From positions 25,797 to 89,796 of the forward strand of contig NZ_JBFLUG010000016.1 in assembly GCF_041008525.1 (NCBI RefSeq): a stretch of 64,000 nt of DNA, given 5' to 3'. Below the pieces are notes generated by a model that saw only the letters and a list, made by a program, of their open reading frames with translations, had not been told where the DNA came from and did no database searches. The position numbers and the translations under genes are program-made. This DNA comes from Parafrankia sp041008525. GTDB taxonomy: Bacteria > Actinomycetota > Actinomycetes > Frankiales > Frankiaceae. Below, piece by piece: positions 8,990 through 16,839 of the stretch (the first letter of the stretch is position 1; the number at the start of each line of letters is the position of its first letter).

Positions 8990-9991
8990 GTGACCGTGTC
9001 GGAGCCGGCAGCCGGTCGGCGGGTGACCGCCGTCGACGTCGCCCGAGAAGCGGGGGTGTCGCGGGCGACCGTCGGGTTCGTCCTGAACAACACGCGAGGT
9101 CAGACCATCCCGAAGGACACCCGTGAACGGGTGCTACGGGCATCCGAACGCCTCGGTTACCGACCCAACAGCGCCGCCCGCACGTTGGCCAGCGGCCGCA
9201 GCCGGATCATCCTGCTGGTGCTGCCCGACTGGCCGATCGAGTTCCGGATGCGCAACTATCTCGACGAGGCTTCCCTCGCGCTCGACCGGGCCGGGTACTC
9301 CCTGGTCACCTACACTCGCCACGCCGACCAGACGGCCCGGCCGCTGTGGGAATCCCTCAGCCCCGACCTGGTGGTCGGGACCATCCCGTTCAGCCCGCCC
9401 GACGTCGATTCCATGCTCGCCTGCGGTGTCAGGAAGATCTATCCGAACCCCGGTCGTACTGAGCCCATCGACGCATCCCTCGCGCTCAGCGCAGGCCCGC
9501 GGCTGCAGGTCGACCACCTCCACGAACGCGGCCACCGGAACCTGGTCTATGTCGCGGCGGTGGAGGCACACGCGTCCTCGATGATCGCTGCCCGGTTTCA
9601 GGCCGCGAGCGAGCGGGCCCGTTCGCTGGGCCTCACGGCACTCACTCTGGAGGAGATCAACTACCGCAGCGCCTCCACCGACGAGACCATTCGCCGAATG
9701 TTCGACGCCGGCATCACCGGAGTCGTCGCGTTCAACGACGACGTCGCTGCCGCCGTCGCCAGCGGCGCGGTCCGCGCAGGCCTCCGGATGCCCGATGATC
9801 TCGCGGTGATCGGCCACGACGACTCTCCGATCGCGGCGATGTTCGTACCTGCGCTGAGCACCATCCGCATCGACACGGTCGCTCTGGGGCGAAGGTTTGC
9901 CGACTTCGTCCTGCGCAGTGTCGAACAGCGGCCTGCGCCTACCTCTCGCACTGTTGTGGAACCCACTCTGGTCCAACGTGAGACCAGCTGA
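8990..9991 (+). CDS. LacI-family transcriptional regulator of the GH2 gene
   Basis: This 333-residue LacI/GalR repressor has an N-terminal helix-turn-helix (TAVDVAREAGVSRATVGFVLNN, about residues 14-35), the hinge helix (PNSAARTLASGRS) and a periplasmic-binding-like effector domain ending with the usual VIGHDDSPIAAMFVPALSTI segment. The start is GTG at 8990, with GGAGGAGG at 8974-8981 giving ideal spacing. It diverges from the glycoside hydrolase across 202 bases that hold CTAG-centred palindromes, so it most likely represses the hydrolase and itself until a sugar binds. It is convergent with the response regulator that follows. Confidence 0.9.
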   Translation: MTVSEPAAGRRVTAVDVAREAGVSRATVGFVLNNTRGQTIPKDTRERVLRASERLGYRPNSAARTLASGRSRIILLVLPDWPIEFRMRNYLDEASLALDRAGYSLVTYTRHADQTARPLWESLSPDLVVGTIPFSPPDVDSMLACGVRKIYPNPGRTEPIDASLALSAGPRLQVDHLHERGHRNLVYVAAVEAHASSMIAARFQAASERARSLGLTALTLEEINYRSASTDETIRRMFDAGITGVVAFNDDVAAAVASGAVRAGLRMPDDLAVIGHDDSPIAAMFVPALSTIRIDTVALGRRFADFVLRSVEQRPAPTSRTVVEPTLVQRETS

Positions 9992-10007
9992 GCCAGGTAA
10001 CGAGATG

Positions 10008-10038
10008 CTGCTCGGCCGGGCGCCGGGCGGCCAAGCAG
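10008..10038. terminator. Hairpin between convergent LacI and response-regulator genes
   Basis: CTGCTCGGCC (10008-10017) pairs with GGCCAAGCAG (10029-10038), giving a stem of 5 plus 4 base pairs with one mismatch and a G+C-rich loop. It lies 16 bases past the LacI stop and 10 bases past the response-regulator stop, so it could serve both strands. No T-run follows, as is common in actinobacteria. Confidence 0.45.
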
Positions 10039-10048
10039 GGCGGGCGCG

Positions 10049-10693
10049 TTACGCGTTGTTCAGGTAGGCCAGGACCGCGAGCACTCGACGGTGTCCGCCG
10101 TCGGTGGCGGGTAGGCCCAGTTTCAGGAACACGTTGCCGATGTGCTTGCTCACCGCCCGTTCGGTCACCACCAGGGTCGCGGCGATGGTGGTGTTGTCGT
10201 GGCCCTCGGCCATCAGCGCGAGGACCTCGCGCTCGCGTGGGGTGAGGGAGTCCACCGGCGAGTCGCGGCGGCGGGTGAGCAGCTCGGTGACCACCTCCGG
10301 GTCGAGTGCGGTGCCGCCGGCGGCGACCCGGTCCAGCGCGTCGAGGAACTCCTCGACGCGGCCTATTCTGTCCTTGAGCAGGTAGCCGATCGCGCCGGCG
10401 CCGGCGCCGAGCAGTTCGGTCGCGTAGGACGCCTCCACGTACTGGGAGAGCACGAGAACCGGCAGCCCGGGTATCGCTGCCCGGGCAGCGAGCGCGGCCC
10501 GCAGGCCCTCGTCCCGGAATCCCGGCGGCATCCGCACATCGAGCACGGCGATGTCCGGTCGGCGCTCGATGATCGTGGGCACCACCGCCGGTCCGTCGTC
10601 GGCGACGCCGACCACCTGGTGGCCGGCGGACGTCAACAGCAGGACGAGGCCCTCACGGAGCAGGGCGTTGTCCTCGCCGATCACCACACGCAC
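10049..10693 (-). CDS. LuxR/NarL-type two-component response regulator
   Basis: This 214-residue regulator has an N-terminal receiver with acidic pocket E7/D8 (VVIGEDNALL), phospho-acceptor D52 (IAVLDVRMPPG) and conserved Lys (YLLKDR), followed by a LuxR helix-turn-helix (SLTPREREVLALMAEGHDNTTIA...AVSKHIGNVFLKLGL). The start is GTG at 10693, which overlaps the end of the sensor kinase by 13 bases, so the two are translationally coupled. The pair diverges from an MMPL exporter at 12057, and a perfect palindrome lies between them, which suggests control of that exporter. A second MMPL/kinase/regulator set occurs near 54-58 kb. Confidence 0.92.
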   Translation of the reverse strand: MRVVIGEDNALLREGLVLLLTSAGHQVVGVADDGPAVVPTIIERRPDIAVLDVRMPPGFRDEGLRAALAARAAIPGLPVLVLSQYVEASYATELLGAGAGAIGYLLKDRIGRVEEFLDALDRVAAGGTALDPEVVTELLTRRRDSPVDSLTPREREVLALMAEGHDNTTIAATLVVTERAVSKHIGNVFLKLGLPATDGGHRRVLAVLAYLNNA

Positions 10694-11856
10694 GGCAGCT
10701 CCACATCGATCACGGTCGGCCCGCCGACGGGGCTGGTCACGGTCATTGTGCCGTCGAGCGCGGCGACCCGGCGGCGCATGCCGAGCAGTCCCGAACCACC
10801 GACCAGCGGGACGGAGGTGCTCGGCCTCTCCTCGGCTCCGCCGCACCCCTCGTCGCGGATGATCACTTGCAGGCCGGCGCGGGTGTGTGCGAGACGGACC
10901 TCGGCGTGCTCGGCCCCGCTGTGCTTCGCCGCGTTCGTCAGCGCCTCGGCGACGACGAAGTACGCCGCGGCCTCCACCGCTGCCGGTGCGCGGGGGGCAT
11001 TGTCTGTCGCGTCGGTGGTGATACCGACGGAAAGGCCGCTGCCGGCGGCCAACGCCCGGAGCGCCCCGGCGAGCCCGCGGTCGGTGAGGATCGGCGGGTG
11101 GATGCCGCGCACGACATGTCGGAGCTCGGCCAGAGCCTCCTCGGCCTGGTCCTGGGCATCGTCGAGAAGCCGGCGCGCCGTTGCCGGGTCGGCGTCGTAG
11201 GCGCGGCGGGCCAGCCCGAGCCGCATGGACAACGCCACCAGCCGGGCCTGGGTGCCGTCGTGCAGGTCCCGTTCGATGCGCCGCAGCTCGGCGTCGTGGG
11301 CGGAGAGGGCATCCGCCCGGGTAACAGTCAGCTTTTCCACCCGTTCGGTCAGCAGGGCCTTCGGTGTGGGGCGCAGCAGCCGCGCGGACCAGGCAGCGTC
11401 CCGGTCGGCGAGCCGTCCGATCAGCGGGAGGACGAACGGCTGCCGGCCGAGCAGCCCGGACCACACCCCGTCGACGGCCAGGCCGACCGGCCACAGCGGC
11501 AGTGCCAGGCACACCAGCCAGCCGTAGAGGTACTGGGCGACCATCCAGCGCAGGTCGGCGTAGGTGCCGGGGTCGTGCACCGCGTGACGTAGCCGCCGCC
11601 GCAGCGGCCCCGTCAACGGCAGGTACGCCTCGGGAATCCGTTCTCCGCGCCAGGCGCCCGCCCAGGTGCGCTTCGCACCCGCCCAGCGACGCATGAGCAG
11701 CACCGTCTCGGGGAGCATCGCGACGCCCACCACCGCCACCGTGGCGATCACCGTGCACAGCAGCACGGTGATGAACAGGTACGAACCGAAGGTCAGACCG
11801 GCGGATGCGGCCAGATAGACCGTGGCCCGGCCCGCCCGTCTCACCGCCTCACGCAT
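10681..11856 (-). CDS. Two-component sensor histidine kinase (HisKA_3/NarL type)
   Basis: This 391-residue membrane kinase has four to five predicted hydrophobic segments in the first ~150 residues (for example VAMLPETVLLM and LVCLALPLWPVGLAV), with no large extracellular domain. The dimerization/phosphotransfer helix carries the acceptor His in ERDLHDGTQARL (H199), and a GHKL ATPase domain includes ALTNAAKHS and DEGCGG. The compact multi-helix sensor (a PspC/DUF-type bundle) is common in actinobacterial kinases that respond to envelope stress or membrane-active compounds; that is family knowledge, not shown here. It overlaps its response regulator by 13 bases and diverges from the MMPL exporter gene. 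Confidence 0.92.
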   Translation of the reverse strand: MREAVRRAGRATVYLAASAGLTFGSYLFITVLLCTVIATVAVVGVAMLPETVLLMRRWAGAKRTWAGAWRGERIPEAYLPLTGPLRRRLRHAVHDPGTYADLRWMVAQYLYGWLVCLALPLWPVGLAVDGVWSGLLGRQPFVLPLIGRLADRDAAWSARLLRPTPKALLTERVEKLTVTRADALSAHDAELRRIERDLHDGTQARLVALSMRLGLARRAYDADPATARRLLDDAQDQAEEALAELRHVVRGIHPPILTDRGLAGALRALAAGSGLSVGITTDATDNAPRAPAAVEAAAYFVVAEALTNAAKHSGAEHAEVRLAHTRAGLQVIIRDEGCGGAEERPSTSVPLVGGSGLLGMRRRVAALDGTMTVTSPVGGPTVIDVELPCVW

Positions 11857-11917
11857 GGCACCCAGCGTAGGCGTCGGCGTCCGGCCGGAGATGGCTGGAC
11901 TCCGCCTGGACGTGGCG

Positions 11918-11941
11918 GATGGTGTAGCGGGCTACACCATC
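11918..11941. promoter_or_regulatory. Perfect 11+11 palindrome in the kinase/MMPL divergent promoter
   Basis: GATGGTGTAGC (11918-11928) and GCTACACCATC (11931-11941) are exact reverse complements separated by two G residues. The site lies 62 bases from the kinase start and 116 bases from the MMPL start, so one bound dimer could control both. This form of tight palindrome suits a TetR-, MarR- or LuxR-type dimer. The neighbouring response regulator is the first candidate, but a regulator elsewhere cannot be excluded. Confidence 0.7.
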
Positions 11942-12056
11942 GATTCGGGACCGCGCACCCTCGTGACCGGATCTCACGGACGGCATTGTTGAGAACGAAT
12001 TCAGAAGCCGTCGACCGGCGGCGACGCCCCCGCCGGACAAGTAGGGAGATCCTTCA

Positions 12057-14396
12057 GTGGCGACCTTTCTCCATCGGCTGGGCCGGTTGTCGTTCCGGCG
12101 GCGCCGGGCCGTTCTCCTGCTGTGGATCGTGGTACTCGCCACAGCCGGAATCGGTGCTGTTCTCGCGCCATCCGCGCCCGATGACGGTTTCGCCATTCCC
12201 GGTACCGAATCACAGCGCGCCTTCGACCTCCTGGAGGAGCGCTTCCCGGGCCCCGCGGCGAACGGGGCCATCGCCCGGCTCATCTTCGTCGCTCCGGCCG
12301 GAGAGACACTGACGACACCGGATCACCGCGCCCAGGTCGCCGAGGTCCTGGCGCGGGCGGCCGACGGGCCGCAGGTCACCGTGGCGGCTGACCCGTTCCA
12401 GGCCGGGGCGGTGAGCGCTGACGGAGAAACCGCCTACGCCACCGTCACCTACTCGGTACCCAGTGCGGATCTGACCAACGCGAGCAAGGACGGCCTGCGC
12501 GCCGCTGTCGCGGACGGGCAGGCCGCCGGGCTGACAGTCGAGGTGGGCGGCGACGCCCTGACCACCCGTCCCGCTGCGGGCGGCGCCGCTGAGGCACTCG
12601 GCATCGCCGTCGCCGCCGTCGTCCTGCTCGTGACCTTCGGATCGCTCGCCGCGGCCGGCCTTCCGCTGCTCACCGCGCTCATCGGGGTCGGCATCGGATC
12701 CGCCGGGCTGCTGGCACTGGGCAGCACCCTGGGGCTGTCCGCGACGACAGGCACCCTGGCGACGATGCTCGGACTGGCCGTCGGCATCGACTATGCGCTG
12801 TTCATCGTCTCCCGCTACCGCGAGGAGCGGTCGCGGGGCCACGACGCACTGGAGGCCGCGGGACTGGCCACCGGGACAGCCGGATCATCGGTGGTCTTCG
12901 CCGGGCTGACCGTGGTCATCGCGCTGGCGGGCCTCTTCGTGGTCGGTGTCCCGACCCTGACCAAGATGGGCCTGGCCGCGGCGGGAACGACAGTCGTGGC
13001 GGTGCTGGTCGCCATCACTCTGGTGCCCGCGCTGCTCGGCTTCTTCCAGCACGCCGTGCTGCCGCGCCGGGAGCGTCGGCAGGCCCGGCGCGCCGCCCGC
13101 CTGGCCGCCGCAGGCGTCCACCACGACACCAACGACACCAACGGCATAAACGGCATGAACGGCATGAACGGCGCAACGGTCACCCCAGATGGCCGCCGCC
13201 GTGGCCGCAACGGTCGGAACGGCCGGGCCGACCGCGTCAACCTGGGTGCCCGGTGGGCGCGCCTGGTGCTGCGTCATCCTCGCGGGGTGCTCCTCCTGAG
13301 CGTCGTCGCGCTCGCCGCCATCGCCGTCCCCGTTCTGGACATGCAACTCGGCACGGCCGGAGACGAAGCGAAGCCGACCTCAACCACCGAACGCCGCGCC
13401 TACGACGCGCTCGCCGACGGCTTCGGCCCCGGTTTCAACGGCCCGCTGACCATCGTCGTCGACGCCGCCGGCGCACCGGCACCCCGCGACGCGGTGAACG
13501 AGATCACCACGCGGGTCCGAGCCACCGCCGGGATCGTCTCGGTGTCGGAGGCCAGGTACAACAACGCGGGTGACACCGCCGTGCTGACCGCCATCCCCGC
13601 CAGCGCCCCCAGCGACAGGAACACCTCGGACGTCGTACACGCCATCCGGGCACAGCGCGCCGCCGCCGAGTCCGTCACCGGCGCCACCTTTCAGGTCACC
13701 GGCACCACCGCGGTGAACATCGACGTCGCGCAGAAGGTGCGGGATGCTCTTGTCCCCTACCTGGCGGTCGTGGTCGGACTGGCCTTCCTGCTGTTGCTCG
13801 TCCTCTTCCGCTCGGTCCTCGTCCCCATCAAGGCAGCGTTCGGCTTCCTGCTCTCCGTGCTCGCGGCGATCGGCGCGGTCGTGGTGGTCTTCCAGTGGGG
13901 CTGGGGCGCCGACCTCCTCGGTCTGGAGCAGACCGGCCCGATCATGAGCATGATGCCGATCTTCATGGTGGGTATCGTCTTCGGCCTGGCGATGGACTAC
14001 GAGGTCTTCCTCTGCTCGCGAATCCGCGAGGCCCACGTCCACGGCGCGGACGCCGACGCGGCGATCGTGGCCGGGTTCGGCCACAGCGCCCGCGTCGTGG
14101 TCGCCGCAGCCCTGATCATGATGGCAGTCTTCGGTGGCTTCGTCGGCGGCGACGAACCGATCATCAAGATGATCGGTTTCGGACTGGCCACAGCCGTCCT
14201 GCTGGACGCCTTCATCGTCCGCATGACGATCGTGCCCGCCGTCCTCACCCTCCTCGGCTCCAAGGCGTGGTGGATCCCCCGCTGGCTGGACCGGCTGCTC
14301 CCCCGCATCGACGTCGAGGGCGCGGCCCTGCACCGCGCGACCCCGGCAGCAATCCACCCCGAGCGGGGCTCGCACGAGACGGCCGGAATCCGCTGA
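12057..14396 (+). CDS. MMPL/RND-type membrane exporter (first of two paralogues)
   Basis: This 779-residue RND-superfamily transporter of the MMPL group typically exports lipids or hydrophobic molecules using proton motive force. It has the two-fold layout: TM1, an outer loop beginning IPGTESQRAFDLL, TM2-6, a linker, TM7, a second loop and TM8-12. The proton-relay Asp-Tyr pairs are present in both halves (GIDYALFIVSRYREE and AMDYEVFLCSRIREAH). The start is GTG at 12057 with AGGGAG at 12043-12048. Unlike its paralogue at 53.7 kb, the cytoplasmic linker contains an Asn-Gly/Asn-Met-rich tract followed by a basic RGRNGRNGR stretch. It diverges from a kinase/regulator pair that probably controls it. 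The substrate is unknown. Confidence 0.92.
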   Translation: MATFLHRLGRLSFRRRRAVLLLWIVVLATAGIGAVLAPSAPDDGFAIPGTESQRAFDLLEERFPGPAANGAIARLIFVAPAGETLTTPDHRAQVAEVLARAADGPQVTVAADPFQAGAVSADGETAYATVTYSVPSADLTNASKDGLRAAVADGQAAGLTVEVGGDALTTRPAAGGAAEALGIAVAAVVLLVTFGSLAAAGLPLLTALIGVGIGSAGLLALGSTLGLSATTGTLATMLGLAVGIDYALFIVSRYREERSRGHDALEAAGLATGTAGSSVVFAGLTVVIALAGLFVVGVPTLTKMGLAAAGTTVVAVLVAITLVPALLGFFQHAVLPRRERRQARRAARLAAAGVHHDTNDTNGINGMNGMNGATVTPDGRRRGRNGRNGRADRVNLGARWARLVLRHPRGVLLLSVVALAAIAVPVLDMQLGTAGDEAKPTSTTERRAYDALADGFGPGFNGPLTIVVDAAGAPAPRDAVNEITTRVRATAGIVSVSEARYNNAGDTAVLTAIPASAPSDRNTSDVVHAIRAQRAAAESVTGATFQVTGTTAVNIDVAQKVRDALVPYLAVVVGLAFLLLLVLFRSVLVPIKAAFGFLLSVLAAIGAVVVVFQWGWGADLLGLEQTGPIMSMMPIFMVGIVFGLAMDYEVFLCSRIREAHVHGADADAAIVAGFGHSARVVVAAALIMMAVFGGFVGGDEPIIKMIGFGLATAVLLDAFIVRMTIVPAVLTLLGSKAWWIPRWLDRLLPRIDVEGAALHRATPAAIHPERGSHETAGIR
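13122..13172 (+). repeat. In-frame tandem repeats in the MMPL cytoplasmic linker
   Basis: Two short in-frame units follow one another: an ACGACACCA-type 9-mer repeated twice, then a 9-mer of the form AACGGCATG repeated about three times. They encode Asn-Asp-Thr and Asn-Gly-Met/Ile units. Lengths are multiples of three, so the frame is kept. The paralogous MMPL has nothing comparable, which points to local expansion in this copy. Confidence 0.8.
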
Positions 14397-14415
14397 CAGC
14401 CGGGGCCCGCTGACA

Positions 14416-14439
14416 GCAGCCGGCATGGTCGCCGGTTGC
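14416..14439. terminator. Hairpin downstream of the MMPL gene
   Basis: GCAGCCGGC (14416-14424) can pair with GCCGGTTGC (14431-14439) around a 6-base loop, with one G-T pair. It lies 20 bases after the MMPL stop and about 105 bases beyond the convergent MarR stop. No T-run follows. Position and stem quality make it a candidate terminator for the MMPL transcript. Confidence 0.4.
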
Positions 14440-14543
14440 TGGTCGACCCTGCCGGCGTCGAGCGCGCCTCCCGGGAGCAGGTGGCGGCGGCGGGCGGCCC
14501 GCGCTGCCGAGGTTCGCCCGCGACGCCCTGGACAGGGCCGTGG

Positions 14544-14999
14544 TCAGGCGTCCCCCGTGCCGCTGTGGCAGTCCTGGTTCCCGGGCCTGAGCAGGTCGGC
14601 CAGCGCCCGCAGCGCCTCCTTCACCCGGTCGACGTCGTCCGGGTCGGTGCTGTCGATCGCGGTGGCCACCGCGGTGTCGATCTCGGCCGGCGGGCGGGCA
14701 TCGGCACGCTCGAGCGTCGCCGCGGTGAGACGAACGAGGGTGCGGCGCCGGTCGCGCGGGTCGGTCACGGTCTCGACGGCGCCCGCCTCCCGCAGCCGGG
14801 CGACGCACACCGAGACCTGGCTCTGGGGGAAGCGGACGCGGGCGGCGATGTCGGAGATCGAGGTGTCCGGGTTCTCGAAGACGTCGAACACGATCGCGCG
14901 GGTCGGAGCGGACATCTGGCGGAAGCCGATCTCGGGCATCGACTGCTCGCCCAGCTTCATCAGCTGGCGCCCCAGCTGGAAGAGCTCGAATCCGTCCAT
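14544..14999 (-). CDS. MarR-family transcriptional regulator
   Basis: This 151-residue winged-helix regulator has recognition-helix region TSISDIAARVRFPQSQVSVCVARLREAG and wing TDPRDRRRTLVRLTAA, where the DxRxxR pattern is diagnostic of MarR. It diverges from the first half of a heterodimeric ABC exporter, with 106 bases between starts that contain overlapping inverted repeats. The usual arrangement is repression of the exporter and of itself, relieved by a phenolic or drug-like ligand; this is inferred from family and position. The C-terminal tail (NQDCHSGTGDA) carries one Cys that could matter for redox sensing, but nothing else supports that. Confidence 0.9.
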   Translation of the reverse strand: MDGFELFQLGRQLMKLGEQSMPEIGFRQMSAPTRAIVFDVFENPDTSISDIAARVRFPQSQVSVCVARLREAGAVETVTDPRDRRRTLVRLTAATLERADARPPAEIDTAVATAIDSTDPDDVDRVKEALRALADLLRPGNQDCHSGTGDA

Positions 15000-15011
15000 G
15001 CCCCGAAGCTA

Positions 15012-15041
15012 CATCAACATCGATGCATAACTCTTGATGCA
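15012..15041. promoter_or_regulatory. Probable MarR operator in the divergent promoter
   Basis: CATCAA (15012-15017) is mirrored by TTGATG (15034-15039), and nested within it TGCAT (15024-15028) is mirrored by ATGCA (15037-15041). The sequence is AT-rich relative to its surroundings and lies 13 to 42 bases from the MarR start, within the divergent gap. Overlapping inverted repeats here would let the MarR dimer repress both directions. The assignment is inferred from position. Confidence 0.55.
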
Positions 15042-15105
15042 ATCGCCGAGATCGGGTTATGGTCAGCGCGCCCCGGCCGCCTCCGGCCGACTGTGATGGG
15101 ACGTC

Positions 15106-16839
15106 ATGCTGATCCGGCTGCTTCCGCGCTACCTCCGCCCCTACCGGCGGATGGCTCTCGTCGTGCTGCTGCTCCAGGTCGGCCAGGCAGCCGGCGCCCT
15201 GTACCTGCCGGCGCTGAGCGCCGACGTCATCGACCACGGAGTTCTCGCCGGCGACACCGGCTACATCGTGCGGCTCGGCGGACTGATGGTCGCGGTGTCG
15301 TTCGGCCAGCTCGTCTGCGCGGTCGCCGCCGCGGTGCTGGGTGCGCGGGTGGCCACCTACCTGGCCCGTGACCTGCGCGCGGAGGTCTTCGAACGGGTGC
15401 TCGCCTTCTCCGCGCGGGAGCTCGACCGGTTCGGCGCCGCGTCCCTGAGCATCCGGGCCACCAACGACGTCCAGCAGATCCAGATGCTCGTCCAGCTCAC
15501 GCTCACCTTCATGATCACAGCGCCGATCATGTGCGTGGGTGGGATCGCCTTCGCGCTCGGCGAGGACGCCGTGCTGTCGCTGCTGCTGGCCGTGGTGATA
15601 CCGGTGCTGGGCCTGGCGATCTGGCTGATCCTGCGGGGCATGACGCCACTGTCGGAGGCGCTGCAGAGCGCGATCGACACGGTCAACCGGATCCTGGGGG
15701 AGCAGATCGCCGGTCTGCGGGTGACCCGGGCCTTCGTCCGCGAGGACCACGAGCGGGCGCGGTTCGCGTCGGTGAACCGCCAGCTCACCGACGTGTCGGT
15801 ACGGCTGGGTCAGCTCACGGCACTGATCTTCCCGGTGATCACCGCGGTGGGCAGCCTGGCCGGGGTCGCCGTGGTGTGGTTCGGCGCCGGGCGGGTCGAC
15901 TCGGGAGCAATCGGGGTGGGGGCGCTGACGGCGTTCCTCGGCTACGTGCTGCAGATCCTCGGTGCGGCCATCATGGCCACCTTCCTGCTGCGGCAGCTGC
16001 CGCGGGCCGAGGTCTGCGCGCAGCGCATCGACGAGGTTCTGGCCACCTCCTCGACCGCCCTCCCGCCGGACCGGCCGGTCATGGCGCTGCCCTCCCCCGG
16101 CCTGGTCGAGCTGCGCCGCGTCGGGTTCCGCTACCCGGGCGCGGAGGCGGCCGTGCTGCGCGAGGTCGACCTGGTCGCCGAACCGGGGCAGACGGTCGCG
16201 GTCATCGGTGGTACGGGCAGCGGGAAGAGCCTGCTGTTGCGCCTGATCCCCCGGCTGGCCGACGTCACCGAGGGCGAGGTGCGGGTGGGCGGGCTCGACG
16301 TCCGGGCGCTGGGCGGTGCCGCGCTGCGCGAGGCGATCGGCTACGTCCCCCAGCGCCCGTACCTGTTCTCGGGAACGGTCGCCACGAACCTGCGCCTGGC
16401 CGACCCGGACGCCTCCGACGCTGACCTGTGGCGGGCGCTGGAGATCGCGCAGGCCCGCGAGTTCGTCGAGGCGCTGCCCGAGGGACTGGCCGCACCGATC
16501 ACCCAGGGCGGCACGAACGTCTCCGGCGGTCAACGCCAGCGGCTCGCCATCGCACGCGCCCTGGTCGGTCGGCCCGCGATCTATCTGTTCGACGACGCGT
16601 TCGGCGCGCTGGACTACGCCACCGACGCCCGGCTGCGAGCGGCGCTGGCCCAGGAGACCGCCGGCGCCACAGTGATCATCGTGGCGCAGCGGGTGAGCAC
16701 CATTCGCGACGCCGACCGCATCCTCGTGCTCGACGCGGGGCGCGTGGTCGGCGACGGCACCCACCACCAGCTGCTGGCCGGCAACCCGACCTACCGCGAG
16801 ATCGTGCTGTCCCAGATGTCCGCCGCGGAGGCGGCGTGA
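15106..16839 (+). CDS. ABC exporter half-transporter, subunit with degenerate catalytic site
   Basis: This 577-residue protein has six transmembrane helices (residues about 15-320) followed by a nucleotide-binding domain: Walker A GGTGSGKS, canonical signature VSGGQRQ, and Walker B IYLFDDAFGALD. In Walker B the residue after the aspartate is Asp instead of the catalytic Glu. In heterodimeric exporters such as TM287/288 one ATP site is degenerate in this way, so this is the non-catalytic partner. The ATG at 15106 has GGGA just upstream. Its stop overlaps the GTG of the next gene (GTGA), so the two subunits are made together. A divergent MarR regulator is the likely switch. Drug or metabolite efflux is the probable role; the substrate is unknown. 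Confidence 0.93.
   Translation: MLIRLLPRYLRPYRRMALVVLLLQVGQAAGALYLPALSADVIDHGVLAGDTGYIVRLGGLMVAVSFGQLVCAVAAAVLGARVATYLARDLRAEVFERVLAFSARELDRFGAASLSIRATNDVQQIQMLVQLTLTFMITAPIMCVGGIAFALGEDAVLSLLLAVVIPVLGLAIWLILRGMTPLSEALQSAIDTVNRILGEQIAGLRVTRAFVREDHERARFASVNRQLTDVSVRLGQLTALIFPVITAVGSLAGVAVVWFGAGRVDSGAIGVGALTAFLGYVLQILGAAIMATFLLRQLPRAEVCAQRIDEVLATSSTALPPDRPVMALPSPGLVELRRVGFRYPGAEAAVLREVDLVAEPGQTVAVIGGTGSGKSLLLRLIPRLADVTEGEVRVGGLDVRALGGAALREAIGYVPQRPYLFSGTVATNLRLADPDASDADLWRALEIAQAREFVEALPEGLAAPITQGGTNVSGGQRQRLAIARALVGRPAIYLFDDAFGALDYATDARLRAALAQETAGATVIIVAQRVSTIRDADRILVLDAGRVVGDGTHHQLLAGNPTYREIVLSQMSAAEAA

Noticed and set aside
13122..13172. Direct repeats as a possible CRISPR-like array
   Set aside because: Units are 9 bases, in frame within a membrane protein, and there are no spacers.
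15106..16839. The Walker B Asp substitution as a damaged gene
   Set aside because: The partner subunit has the matching signature change, as in functional heterodimers, so this is design and not decay.
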